A stretch of DNA of 59,268 nucleotides, from the NCBI GenBank assembly GCA_964452415.1, contig CAYVME010000002.1:1-59268 (forward strand). The letters are read 5' to 3'. The notes below the pieces were generated by a model that did not search any database, had not been told where the DNA came from, and saw only the letters and a list, made by a program, of their open reading frames with translations. Source of the stretch: UBA12068 sp964452415 (GTDB taxonomy: Bacteria > Patescibacteriota > Minisyncoccia > Moranbacterales > GWC2-37-73). Position numbers and translations under genes: made by a program. The first letter of the stretch is position 1, and each line of letters starts with the position of its first letter. Below are positions 8,252 through 15,822 of the stretch, piece by piece.

Positions 8252-9415
8252 TCACCATGCATTTTTTTCCTCCTTAATAATATTCAAAAATTTGTGCACG
8301 AATTTGTCCCAAGAAAAATGGAGGGCTCTTTCTTTTCCCTTGGTCGCAAGTCTTGAGCGCAAATGATCATTTGTCAAAACATTTCGAAGGACCATCGCCA
8401 AATCGTCAACATCGCTCGGATTGCAATACAAAACAGCATCAGAGCCAACCTCAGGAAGAGAAGATTTTTTTGAAGTGATCACAGCGATCCCCTGGTTCAT
8501 TGCCTCAAGCACAGGAAGTCCAAATCCTTCATATAAAGAAGGATACACAAAAACAGAAGCGTTTTTATACAAGGCAGGCAAATCAGCTTGCTGAACAAAA
8601 CCAAGCAGGTCGACTTCTTTTTCAAGTTCGAGTCCCTGCACTATTGCTTCAACATCCGCAATCAATGGAGCAAGCTCAGGCATCATCTTTCCAGAAATAA
8701 CCAAGCGTGGAAGCCAACTGGCTCGACCATATGATTTGAGCAAAATTTTGTATGCTCGAAGAACACTCTCGGTGTTTTTGCGAAGATCCAATCCCCCTCC
8801 AGTATAGATGTACCCTCGTTTAATCCCATATTCATTCAAAACTTCTTCGCTTTTTTTCTCATCAACTTCTTTTTTATATATATCATCAACATCAACATGA
8901 CTGACAGAGATTTTGGCAGGATCGATTCCCAATTGTTGAATCAAATCTTTTTCGGTGCGATGCGAAACTGCAATAATCTTGTCTGATTTTTTTATGGCTT
9001 TCTTGCTGAGTCTCCAGAAATATTTCTTTCGCCAATTGTTCAGATACTGAGGGAAAAATTCCAACAGCACATCGTGCACCAACATAATGTGTTTCATGTT
9101 TTTTGGCATGATGGTGGCACATTGAAACAAGCTGAAGAAAATGTCACAACCGTCTTTTTTGGCAAACTTGGGCAAAAGATGCTTCTGCCACCAAATCGCA
9201 CGAATGATGTCGTCTCTTTTATACATTTTTGGCAAGAAAACTTTTTTGCTGAAATTTGTTGGCAATTCAAAATCAACATCCTCTTCAAGATATAGAATGT
9301 ATTCATTCTTGCCATCATTTGAAATTTCAATCAATTTCTTGATGAAATTTGCAGTGACTTGTCCGATGCCGGTGTTTGGCTTGCGAAGAAAAGATGCATT
9401 AATTCCAATACGCAT
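8252..9415 (-). CDS. GT4 glycosyltransferase
   Basis: GT-B fold glycosyltransferase of 387 aa. Seen: N-terminal MRIGINASFLRKPNTGIGQV, a Gly-containing acceptor loop; the linker YTGGGLDLRKNTESVLRAY; and the donor-site EX7E motif in EGFGLPVLEAMNQG with the following SSLPEVGSDA. It resembles mannosyltransferases of the WbdB/MtfB type and the other GT4 in this run. It is the first gene of the seven-gene minus block, so the block's promoter should lie in the 120 nt upstream, where a -10-like element beside a palindrome is seen. Confidence 0.9.
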   Translation of the reverse strand: MRIGINASFLRKPNTGIGQVTANFIKKLIEISNDGKNEYILYLEEDVDFELPTNFSKKVFLPKMYKRDDIIRAIWWQKHLLPKFAKKDGCDIFFSLFQCATIMPKNMKHIMLVHDVLLEFFPQYLNNWRKKYFWRLSKKAIKKSDKIIAVSHRTEKDLIQQLGIDPAKISVSHVDVDDIYKKEVDEKKSEEVLNEYGIKRGYIYTGGGLDLRKNTESVLRAYKILLKSYGRASWLPRLVISGKMMPELAPLIADVEAIVQGLELEKEVDLLGFVQQADLPALYKNASVFVYPSLYEGFGLPVLEAMNQGIAVITSKKSSLPEVGSDAVLYCNPSDVDDLAMVLRNVLTNDHLRSRLATKGKERALHFSWDKFVHKFLNIIKEEKNAW

Positions 9416-9461
9416 TTTGATTTAAACATTAATCGTATTAAGCCTAAAACATTACTCTTCA

Positions 9462-9485
9462 AGTATAGCTCAATTTGAGCAAAAA
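9462..9485 (-). promoter_or_regulatory. Putative promoter/operator of the main minus glycan block
   Basis: On the minus strand a TATACT element (9462-9467) directly follows the 13-nt perfect palindrome GCTCAAATTGAGC (9468-9480). No good -35 hexamer is present at 17 nt, so the palindrome may be an activator or repressor site. Weak evidence as a promoter; the palindrome itself is certain. Confidence 0.4.
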
Positions 9486-9486
9486 G

Positions 9487-9518
9487 AAAGAGCGCGCCAG
9501 TTGTTACTGACCCGCCCT
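9487..9518 (-). terminator. Intrinsic terminator of the small membrane peptide gene
   Basis: On the minus strand GC-rich arms (GGGCG-GGTCAGT and ACTGGC-GCGCT) pair around an AACA loop with one mismatch and wobbles, followed by a T-rich run. It closes the small transcription unit at 9539-9873. Confidence 0.6.
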
Positions 9519-9538
9519 TGTTCTTCTGCTTTCATCAT

Positions 9539-9754
9539 TTAAATCCTTTTTTTCAACCTCATACAGAGGTAAAGAATCAATAGACCAAAAATAATGAAGA
9601 CAGGAATTATTATCTCCCCGACCGTTTTTAAATCTTCAACGGCAGACCAGTTAAAAACATGCAACAACAACAAAATAACAGCTGTTGCTACAAGCGATAA
9701 AAAAAATATCGCCGATAACATGAAAATCATTTCCTTTGTTTTCTCAGTTGGCAT
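9539..9754 (-). CDS. Small two-helix membrane protein, unknown function
   Basis: 71-aa protein not recognised as a known family. Seen: two hydrophobic helices (about residues 9-31 and 45-64), a short charged N-terminus and a LKKRI C-terminus, suggesting both ends in the cytoplasm. It is a complete transcription unit of its own: a TTGACA-17-TACTAT promoter, an AGGGGAGGG Shine-Dalgarno a few nt before the ATG, and a terminator. This contrasts with the neighbouring glycan genes, most of which lack clear ribosome binding sites. Possible roles are a membrane regulator or a small toxin-like peptide; no evidence favours either. Confidence 0.7.
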   Translation of the reverse strand: MPTEKTKEMIFMLSAIFFLSLVATAVILLLLHVFNWSAVEDLKTVGEIIIPVFIIFGLLILYLCMRLKKRI

Positions 9755-9844
9755 TTAGCCCTCCCCTGTTTCCTTTATTTTTAAATGATTATTGAATCAT
9801 ATTAAGAACCATTGAATACTGTATCACAAATTATTCAACAGATA

Positions 9845-9873
9845 ATAGTAACACCTATTTCAACTTTTGTCAA
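9845..9873 (-). promoter_or_regulatory. Sigma-70 promoter of the small membrane peptide gene
   Basis: Minus strand TTGACA (9868-9873), a 17-nt spacer and TACTAT (9845-9850). The ATG is about 90 nt downstream, leaving an untranslated leader of roughly 85 nt. Confidence 0.8.
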
Positions 9874-9884
9874 GAGAAAGAAAA

Positions 9885-9920
9885 AGACTGCCTATTTTTC
9901 AATAAACAGCCTTATTTTTC
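9885..9920 (-). terminator. Possible weak terminator of the EamA gene
   Basis: Imperfect inverted repeat AAGGCTG / CAGTCTT on the minus strand, directly followed by a T-rich tract, immediately downstream of the transporter stop codon. Confidence 0.4.
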
Positions 9921-9923
9921 AGC

Positions 9924-10856
9924 TCATGACAAAGTGATAATAACCGCCCCAACAACCATGATTAGTGTGGCTATGATTTTTTGTGTCAGATTGCTTCGCT
10001 CCTTGAAATAGAAAACTCCAATCAAAAAAGCAAAGAGTGGCATGGTTCGCTTGATTGCAAAAACATTGGCAACTGTTGCCGACTGCAAAGCATAATTAAT
10101 GCTTCCATTGGCAATTGCAATTGCAACTCCCGCCAAAACGGTTGCTAACAAGAAAGTTTTTCCTGCTTTTCCAGTGAGGTTTTGTCTGATAATTTGCAAC
10201 GACTCGCTGCGCTTTCCTGCCACGGGAATAAGAAACGCAAGCGGAATGAAACCAATAGCAATGAACAAGTGAATTACATATGATGCAAAAAGAGCACTTC
10301 CGCTTTCAACCACGAGAATTTTTGCAAATGTTGGCGTGAAAGTGTAACAAATTGCTGTCGCGAGAAAATACAAAACTCCTTTGCGGTTGTTCTTTCTTTT
10401 TTCAAGCTCCTTTTCTGTTAATTTTCCCTTGCCCTTCCAATCCATTGCAAGCGCTCCCACAACAACAACGGTAATTCCGACAAAACTCATCACGGAAGGA
10501 TATTCGCCAAGCAAAATCATTGGTGGAATTATCAAGGACAAACTTGTCAATGTCATGAAAGGCATCAGATAACTCAAGTCAGCCGCATCCAATGCCTTGT
10601 AACTGAACCAAACTGCAATGATATTAAGCCCAACCATCCAACCTAAATTGATCCAGAATGTGTTGGAAAGATTATGCACGGGCGCAAGAGTTCCCTCTTG
10701 AAACGCATATGTCAGCGCAAACAAAATTCCTGCAACCAAAAAAGCAATAACAGCAACGACATTATTCATGCCCTTGGTTTGCAATGCCTTTTTCTTGATA
10801 CCGCTTTCAACTGCCTGAAACATTGCACCTAAAAGTGCAAATATTATCCAATTCAT
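9924..10856 (-). CDS. EamA/DMT family transporter
   Basis: 310-aa inner-membrane protein with ten predicted helices arranged as two EamA repeats (about residues 2-140 and 160-308), the usual length and layout of the drug/metabolite transporter superfamily. A charged cytoplasmic stretch (DWKGKGKLTEKELEKRKNNRKG) separates the halves. Substrate is unknown; family members export amino acids or metabolites, or carry sugar conjugates such as the ArnE/F undecaprenyl-linked type. It has its own promoter with a strong GAGGAGGTGA ribosome binding site. The TIM-barrel protein gene lies 84 nt upstream on the same strand. Confidence 0.88.
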   Translation of the reverse strand: MNWIIFALLGAMFQAVESGIKKKALQTKGMNNVVAVIAFLVAGILFALTYAFQEGTLAPVHNLSNTFWINLGWMVGLNIIAVWFSYKALDAADLSYLMPFMTLTSLSLIIPPMILLGEYPSVMSFVGITVVVVGALAMDWKGKGKLTEKELEKRKNNRKGVLYFLATAICYTFTPTFAKILVVESGSALFASYVIHLFIAIGFIPLAFLIPVAGKRSESLQIIRQNLTGKAGKTFLLATVLAGVAIAIANGSINYALQSATVANVFAIKRTMPLFAFLIGVFYFKERSNLTQKIIATLIMVVGAVIITLS

Positions 10857-10875
10857 AAGCTCACCTCCTCAGTGA

Positions 10876-10912
10876 TATTATTTTACTGTTAATGTGCAAC
10901 GGTAAATAATAA
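10876..10912. promoter_or_regulatory. Palindrome over the -10 box of the EamA promoter
   Basis: Near-perfect inverted repeat TATTATTTTAC-TGTT / AACG-GTAAATAATA, with one bulged base, around a 7-nt centre. It covers the -10 hexamer and the start of the leader, a position typical of a repressor operator; it could also form a leader hairpin in the RNA. Confidence 0.6.
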
Positions 10913-10934
10913 CACTTTATTGTTAAAAAGTCAA
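10906..10934 (-). promoter_or_regulatory. Sigma-70 promoter of the EamA transporter gene
   Basis: Minus strand TTGACT (10929-10934), 17-nt spacer, TATTAT (10906-10911). The start codon is about 50 nt downstream and is preceded by GAGGAGGTGA. Confidence 0.8.
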
Positions 10935-10940
10935 ATGTTT

Positions 10941-11648
10941 TTATTGCAAAATATCTTCCAAGTACTTTTTTACTTCTAATTGTTGTTCTATTGAATTTTC
11001 CAACTCAATAGCTGAAATTTTTGGAACATATTTCACATAATTTTTCAAATAATCAAATTCTCTGAAATTATTCATTCTGTGTGAATCGTGCTGTAAAAGT
11101 TCTGGCTTAACAGGATTGGGAATAAGTTCATCGCTTATTGGCGAAAGATGACAAACCCCGATGGGATATTTTGCAATGCGCTCTTTCATCTGTCTGTCAT
11201 ATTCTTCGTTGCCAAGACGCACTTGGTTTTCCCAGTGAGAAAAATCAATGCAAAGTCCACCGAATTTTGAAAGTTCTTCCTCAGTTGGAACAAGCTTGCC
11301 ATTTTCAATAAAAATTTGTTTGGCATATTTTGAATAGTCAAAAACAACTGGCCAAGTTGCAGTCGTGTGAATGTTGAAGACCTTAGTGTGAAAATTTTCC
11401 ACCAAAAAATCCAATTCTTCCAAATCCATGTCTTGTCCACGCAAATGCACAAAGGGAATTTTTTCAATTGAAGTTTTTTTCAATTCCTCATACAATTTGT
11501 AGCGAGCTTCTTTTTCCAAGACTGTTGGAAAAAGTCCAATTTCTTTCAATTTTAATCTTCTGATATCTTCAATCATTTTCATCCAATCACCCACTCCAGC
11601 CTGCATTGTGACAGTGGTCAAGCTTGGCAAAAAATTTACTTCTTTCAT
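10941..11648 (-). CDS. TIM-barrel protein of the xylose isomerase-like / AP-endonuclease-2 type
   Basis: 235-aa soluble protein. The alternating strand/helix pattern and the His-containing strand ends (PFVHLRGQD, FNIHTTATWP, LCIDFSHWEN, GVCHLSPIS, LQHDSHRM) look like a sugar phosphate isomerase/epimerase-type TIM barrel with a metal-binding site; members act on sugars, inositols or abasic DNA. It is shorter than the usual 260-290 aa. It sits between a GC-rich sugar dehydrogenase-like gene and a transporter, which together would suit uptake and catabolism or interconversion of a small polyol; that link is inference. No clear ribosome binding site or promoter was found. Confidence 0.6.
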   Translation of the reverse strand: MKEVNFLPSLTTVTMQAGVGDWMKMIEDIRRLKLKEIGLFPTVLEKEARYKLYEELKKTSIEKIPFVHLRGQDMDLEELDFLVENFHTKVFNIHTTATWPVVFDYSKYAKQIFIENGKLVPTEEELSKFGGLCIDFSHWENQVRLGNEEYDRQMKERIAKYPIGVCHLSPISDELIPNPVKPELLQHDSHRMNNFREFDYLKNYVKYVPKISAIELENSIEQQLEVKKYLEDILQ

Positions 11649-11702
11649 AGAATATTTTCAGCTAATCGTTACGACTTCAGAATACACCAATTTGAACAAT
11701 TA

Positions 11703-11736
11703 AAAAACCCCGGGGAGAATACTCTCCGGGGTTTTC
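11703..11736 (-). terminator. Strong intrinsic terminator of the Gfo/Idh/MocA gene
   Basis: A 14-bp stem starting AAAACCCCGG with one mismatch and a short AT loop, with A/T runs on both flanks. It lies 12 nt beyond the stop codon of the minus-strand dehydrogenase and isolates it from the TIM-barrel gene. Confidence 0.85.
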
Positions 11737-11747
11737 TTTCAGCATTG

Positions 11748-12869
11748 TTACATATTCGCGACTCTTGCTATGGGAGTGTCATAAGTAATGTTATACACCA
11801 CCATCAATCCACCGCCATTCATATGACTGCGTAGTACGGAGTCCGAGAAACGAACTGCCATCAACGCTTCGGCAAAGTCAGTTGAGCGTGGGTCTTTTGC
11901 CTGGCCATCAGTAACGGCGAGGAATGCGCGGGTTTCTTCCAGGATTTTGTTGCAGGCTTTCTCTATAACTTCAACCGAGTTGTTCTCGATTTTGGTAAGA
12001 GTCAGCCGGTCGGTGAATTTCCCTGCGCCGAGCGGAATGTCGAATTCCATACCAGCATAATAAACCGGCTTGCGCGGGTCATCAGCACTGCAGAGCAGAA
12101 CACCGACTTCACGACGCTGAGTGCCCATGATGTAGGAACTGTGAATACTGAAAGTCAAACATTCGCATTTGTCAGTCACCACCTGCTCCGTAATCATGGA
12201 GCTGGCATTGACTGAATCAGCGGCAGGGAATGTCGGGTCAAGCTCTCTGGCTTTGTCCTGAGCAGCTTCGTCGACATATTTCGGAAAAGTAAGCCGTCCC
12301 GAAACACTGATTCCCTGAATCGTTTGGTTGATGCCAGCGAGCATATGAAGCACGCCGACGCCGTGAACACTTTCGTCTTCCAGGTCGCCCGGAGTCGGAC
12401 GGTTGTTGCCGAAACGATTCTTGCCCCAGAGCACATGTCCTTCAGTAAGAATCAGGTTTTCTTTTTTCATCAGTTCGGTCAAATCCGCAAGGATAGGGCT
12501 GAAATTAATGAGAAAAGCAGAATAAACCTTGGTTCCGGTTTTGGCGATAACATCACGGATAGCGTATACCGCATCGATGTTCATGCCTAAGGGTTTTTCG
12601 CAGAAGATGTGATGACAATGACGCAAAGCCAAGGCAATGATGACCTTGTGATGACTCGGAGTATTTGTGCAGACAATAGCCACACCTGGCACATTTCCTG
12701 TCATCATGTCACGGCAATCAATCCCCGGCCACTGCTTTTGGGCCTGTTCGACCTTCGACAAGTCAATGTCAAAGCCGACAATTTCATCTTCCCTGAAACC
12801 CATGGCTAGCAGGTTATTGATATACACCTTCCCCATCTGCCCCAATCCAGCAATAATAATTTTTTGCAT
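11748..12869 (-). CDS. Gfo/Idh/MocA family NAD(P)-dependent oxidoreductase
   Basis: 373-aa dehydrogenase. Seen: an N-terminal Rossmann fold with GLGQMG at residues 8-13, then the family signature FCEKPLG with the catalytic-site Lys near residue 93, and a C-terminal alpha/beta substrate domain with HGVGVLHML. Relatives oxidise or epimerise sugars and inositols, including UDP-sugars in surface glycan pathways. The base composition is foreign: sampled 60-nt blocks give 55-58% G+C against about 37% in neighbouring genes. It has an AAGGAG ribosome binding site, its own TTGACT-17-TATAAT promoter and a strong terminator, so it looks like a recently acquired independent unit. Substrate unknown. Confidence 0.87.
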   Translation of the reverse strand: MQKIIIAGLGQMGKVYINNLLAMGFREDEIVGFDIDLSKVEQAQKQWPGIDCRDMMTGNVPGVAIVCTNTPSHHKVIIALALRHCHHIFCEKPLGMNIDAVYAIRDVIAKTGTKVYSAFLINFSPILADLTELMKKENLILTEGHVLWGKNRFGNNRPTPGDLEDESVHGVGVLHMLAGINQTIQGISVSGRLTFPKYVDEAAQDKARELDPTFPAADSVNASSMITEQVVTDKCECLTFSIHSSYIMGTQRREVGVLLCSADDPRKPVYYAGMEFDIPLGAGKFTDRLTLTKIENNSVEVIEKACNKILEETRAFLAVTDGQAKDPRSTDFAEALMAVRFSDSVLRSHMNGGGLMVVYNITYDTPIARVANM

Positions 12870-12904
12870 TTTTCTTTCTCCTTATTTGGCCGAAGCCGGA
12901 TATA

Positions 12905-12966
12905 AGCCGAAAAACGGCTGTTTGTTAAGTTTCAAAATCCACTGTGGCCATTCCACTATGGATTTT
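12905..12966 (-). promoter_or_regulatory. Two hairpins in the leader of the Gfo/Idh/MocA gene
   Basis: Just downstream of the expected start site an imperfect palindrome pairs AAAATCCACTGTGG (12934-12947) with CCACTATGGATTTT (12953-12966), 12 of 14 positions. Closer to the gene AGCCG-AAAAA-CGGCT (12905-12919) forms a second hairpin. The first could be an operator overlapping +1; both could fold in the RNA leader. Confidence 0.5.
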
Positions 12967-12968
12967 CT

Positions 12969-12997
12969 ATTATACGCTCTTTTAATGAAAAAGTCAA
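12969..12997 (-). promoter_or_regulatory. Sigma-70 promoter of the Gfo/Idh/MocA gene
   Basis: Minus strand TTGACT (12992-12997), 17-nt spacer, TATAAT (12969-12974). It is divergent from the promoter at 13019-13047. Confidence 0.85.
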
Positions 12998-13018
12998 GCC
13001 GCCAAACACAGGATTCCA

Positions 13019-13047
13019 TTGACCGCATTTCCATAAAAGAATATAAT
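13019..13047 (+). promoter_or_regulatory. Sigma-70 promoter of the plus-strand glycan block
   Basis: TTGACC (13019-13024), 17-nt spacer, TATAAT (13042-13047), about 60 nt before the nucleotide-sugar dehydrogenase start. No Shine-Dalgarno precedes that start. Confidence 0.8.
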
Positions 13048-13105
13048 GACTCCAGTTGGTTTTGAGGCAATTTCACTGCCAATCTAATATGTAAATAAAA
13101 ATTTT

Positions 13106-14386
13106 ATGACAAAAACGAAGGATCAAAAAGTGTGCATCATCGGAATGGGATATGTCGGATTGCCACTGGCTGCAGTTGCTGCCAAGAATGGCTATGTTGT
13201 CACTGGATTTGATTTGGATGAAAAAAAACTTGAAATCATTCGCCAAGGAAAGAGTCCTTTCTATGAAAAATTCTTGGAGGACATGCTCCCTCAACCAAAC
13301 CTGACTGTTTCCTCTGATCCTTTGGATATCAGAGATCATGACATCTATGTCATCTGCGTTCCAACGCCAGTTGATGACAAACACAACCCAATCATAAAGA
13401 TTGTTGCTGATGCATCCAGAACCGTTGCGCAAAACATGAGCAAGGGCGCTTTGGTCATTTTAGAATCAACCGTGAACCCTGGTGTTAGTGAAGAAGTGGT
13501 GAAACCAATTTTTGAAAAAGAAGGATTTGTTGTCAGCAAAGATGTTTTCATCTCTCACTGCCCTGAACGCGTGAACCCAGGAGATGAAAAATGGAATGTC
13601 ACCAATCTTCCACGAGTGGTTGGTTCTTTTGATGAAATTGGACTCAAGCGCACCATGGATTTCTACAAAAACATTACCTCTGGGGAACTCGCTCCAATGG
13701 ACAACATTCGTGAAGCTGAAGCCACAAAGATTTTGGAAAATTCTTTCCGCGACATCAACATCGCATTTGTTAATGAAATGGCAATGTCTTTTGCGAGAAT
13801 TGATATTGACATCACTAATGTAATTCGAGGAGCTTCATCCAAATTTTCTTTCATGCCACACTGGCCAGGTTGCGGGGTTGGTGGACATTGCATTCCAGTT
13901 GATCCATATTACATGATTGAAAAAGGTAAAGAAAACAATTTTGATCACAAATTTTTGTCAGCTGCTCGACAGATAAATGACGGGATGATGGGTTTTACAG
14001 TGGAATTGCTTCAAGACAAACTCAATGAGGTTGAACTTCCCGTCAAAGGAACCAAGGTTGGATTACTGGGAATTTCATACAAAGCCAATATTGGAGATCT
14101 GCGAGAAAGTCCAGCTTTGCACATTATCAAGATGATCAAAAAAATGGGAGCAAATTTGAAAACTTTCGATCCATATGTTGAAAGTCTTTCCACAGCCAAG
14201 AGCATTGAGGAAATATTAAAGCACTCACAAGCTTTGGTGATCACAACTGACCACAATGAATTCAAAAAAATTCCTGTCCAAGCGTTTATTGACAATGGCA
14301 TTAAAGTAATCGTTGACGGCAAAAATTGTCTTGACAAGAAAGCCATCCGCGCAGCAGGAATTATTTATGCTGGAATCGGACGATAA
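13106..14386 (+). CDS. Nucleotide-sugar 6-dehydrogenase, UDP-ManNAc dehydrogenase (WecC)-like
   Basis: 426-aa enzyme that oxidises the C6 hydroxyl of a UDP-sugar to the uronic acid with two NAD+. Seen: GMGYVGLPLA at residues 14-23, the ICVPTPVDD segment, the ESTVNPGV motif, and the active-site Cys in PGCGVGGHCIPVDPYY, which is the form found in WecC/WbpA/VipA rather than in UDP-glucose dehydrogenases (compare 39018-40343). UDP-ManNAc or UDP-GlcNAc/GalNAc is therefore the likely substrate. First gene of the plus block, with its own promoter. Confidence 0.92.
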   Translation: MTKTKDQKVCIIGMGYVGLPLAAVAAKNGYVVTGFDLDEKKLEIIRQGKSPFYEKFLEDMLPQPNLTVSSDPLDIRDHDIYVICVPTPVDDKHNPIIKIVADASRTVAQNMSKGALVILESTVNPGVSEEVVKPIFEKEGFVVSKDVFISHCPERVNPGDEKWNVTNLPRVVGSFDEIGLKRTMDFYKNITSGELAPMDNIREAEATKILENSFRDINIAFVNEMAMSFARIDIDITNVIRGASSKFSFMPHWPGCGVGGHCIPVDPYYMIEKGKENNFDHKFLSAARQINDGMMGFTVELLQDKLNEVELPVKGTKVGLLGISYKANIGDLRESPALHIIKMIKKMGANLKTFDPYVESLSTAKSIEEILKHSQALVITTDHNEFKKIPVQAFIDNGIKVIVDGKNCLDKKAIRAAGIIYAGIGR

Positions 14387-14388
14387 TA

Positions 14389-14417
14389 TTGTCCTAAATT
14401 CAATAAGGATGTATAAT
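14389..14417 (+). promoter_or_regulatory. Sigma-70 promoter before the small membrane protein / GT2 pair
   Basis: TTGTCC (14389-14394), 17-nt spacer, TATAAT (14412-14417), beginning just after the dehydrogenase stop. Downstream, two tandem copies of a GTCCATC(A/G)AGTCGAAA unit (about 14449-14480) and related AT-rich repeats fill the gap to 14529. Confidence 0.65.
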
Positions 14418-14528
14418 CTGAAAAGAAACAGGACGATAATTTATAAGTCCATCAAGTCGAAAGTCCATCGAGTCGAAAGCATTTTTGCTTTATAGACTTT
14501 ATGAACTTTATAGGCTTTTGACTCTCTC

Positions 14529-14759
14529 ATGTTTCATTTAATAAAATTCATCATTTGGTTGGCTGGCATCGCGGTGGTTGCATATTTTGTGCTCCCCTAT
14601 TTTGGATATGAGATAAACATGAATTATTTCAATGAAAGCAAGATCTCTTGCCAACAAAGAATTAATGACTGTTCCAAGAATCTGATCCAACAAGGAACAC
14701 AAAATGCGCAGTGCGATCTAATGTGCGTTGATCCAACCCTAATAATTAAAAAACAATAA
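14529..14759 (+). CDS. Small single-pass membrane protein, unknown function
   Basis: 76 aa. Seen: one N-terminal membrane helix (about residues 4-24, FIIWLAGIAVVAYFVLPYFGY), then a soluble tail of about 50 residues with three Cys (SCQQRINDCSKN and QCDLMCVDP), four in total when both of the last pair are counted. The tail would be extracytoplasmic if the helix acts as a signal anchor, and the Cys residues may form disulfides. Its stop is one nt before the start of the GT2 gene, so the two are translationally linked. No family recognised. Confidence 0.65.
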   Translation: MFHLIKFIIWLAGIAVVAYFVLPYFGYEINMNYFNESKISCQQRINDCSKNLIQQGTQNAQCDLMCVDPTLIIKKQ

Positions 14760-14760
14760 A

Positions 14761-15711
14761 ATGAGACTGATTGTAAACCTTCCAGCTTTCAATGAGGAAG
14801 AAAAGATTGCGGAAACTATTAAGCGCATCCCGAGACAAATTGAAGGAATTGATGAAGTGTTGGTCCAAATTATTGACGATGGTTCAAAAGACAAAACCAT
14901 TGAAGCCGCCAAGAATGCTGGTGCTGATTTTATCTATCCAAACGGAATCAATCGCGGAATTGGAATCACTTTCAAGAATGCCGTTGAGCATGCATTGGAC
15001 AATGGAGCTGACATTATGTGCAACATGGATGCTGACGGACAATTCAATCCTCAAGACATCATCAAGATTATATCTCCAATCCTGAAAAAAGAAGCTGACA
15101 TGGTTAGCGCAACTCGCTTTGGCGACAAGGAAGCCAAAGACATGCCAAAAGCGAAATATTACCTCAATCTTATTGCTGCCAAAATTATTGGAAATTTCAT
15201 GGATTATCCAATCGATGATCTTACTTGCGGTTTCAGGGCTTACAGCAGAGAAACAATGATCCGCTTGAACATAACCCCTGGGTTCACATATACACAAGAA
15301 ACAATCATCGATGCGATTGGAAAAAATTTAAAATTAAAATGGATTCCTGTTGAAGTGACATATTTCGCTGGTCGAAAATCCAGAGTTGTAAAAAGCATCT
15401 TCAACTATGTCAGCAACAGCGGAAAAATCATCCTTGAAGCGGTTCGTGATGTGCGCCCAATGAAATTTTTTGGTTGGCCAGCACTCATACTACTTTTGAT
15501 ATCTTTTGGTTTTTTTGCATACTTTTTCACTCTATACTTCCAAGATTTCAAGATAACAGCTCACCGAAACATCTTGTTTGCCGGCATAACCCTTTTGATT
15601 GTCGGGGTTCAATTCTTGATTTTTGCCTTCATTGCAGACATGATCAAATCTGCACGAAAGCTCATCGAAGATCAAGCGCACACTCTTCGGAAATGGCGTT
15701 ACAAAAAATAA
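14761..15711 (+). CDS. GT2 glycosyltransferase with C-terminal membrane helices (polyprenyl-phosphate sugar synthase type)
   Basis: 316 aa. Seen: a GT-A catalytic domain (residues 1-225) with NLPAFNEEEKI, the IIDDGSKDKT motif and the NMDADGQFNP metal-binding stretch, then two membrane helices at about 237-260 and 267-295. This layout matches DPM1/GtrB-like enzymes that move a sugar from a nucleotide donor to polyprenyl phosphate on the cytoplasmic face. Such lipid-linked monosaccharides are the donors of GT-C enzymes, several of which are encoded further along. Starts one nt after the previous stop. Confidence 0.88.
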   Translation: MRLIVNLPAFNEEEKIAETIKRIPRQIEGIDEVLVQIIDDGSKDKTIEAAKNAGADFIYPNGINRGIGITFKNAVEHALDNGADIMCNMDADGQFNPQDIIKIISPILKKEADMVSATRFGDKEAKDMPKAKYYLNLIAAKIIGNFMDYPIDDLTCGFRAYSRETMIRLNITPGFTYTQETIIDAIGKNLKLKWIPVEVTYFAGRKSRVVKSIFNYVSNSGKIILEAVRDVRPMKFFGWPALILLLISFGFFAYFFTLYFQDFKITAHRNILFAGITLLIVGVQFLIFAFIADMIKSARKLIEDQAHTLRKWRYKK

Positions 15712-15738
15712 AGTCTCATTTGTTCCACATCCTCAAAA

Positions 15739-15768
15739 GAATACCACTAATTCGTGGTATTTTTTTCT
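15739..15768 (+). terminator. Intrinsic terminator after the GT2 gene
   Basis: AATACCAC / GTGGTATT stem with a TAATTC loop and a seven-base T-run, about 28 nt after the stop codon. Confidence 0.85.
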
Positions 15769-15796
15769 TGTAAAAAGCTTCAATATGCGGTATCAT
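15768..15796 (+). promoter_or_regulatory. Sigma-70 promoter of the GT4 gene
   Basis: TTGTAA (15768-15773), 17-nt spacer, TATCAT (15791-15796), directly after the preceding terminator and 26 nt before the ATG. Confidence 0.7.
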
Positions 15797-15822
15797 ATAT
15801 GCATGATTATTAAGTGAAAATT

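Noticed and set aside
6187..8262. Short minus-strand reading frames over R1 copies 2 and 3 giving similar peptides (LARFWMNAQYPKA and LARFWINTQYPKA)
   Set aside because: The similarity is explained by the shared hairpin sequence; the frames differ outside it, have no ribosome binding site, and are broken in copies 1 and 4.
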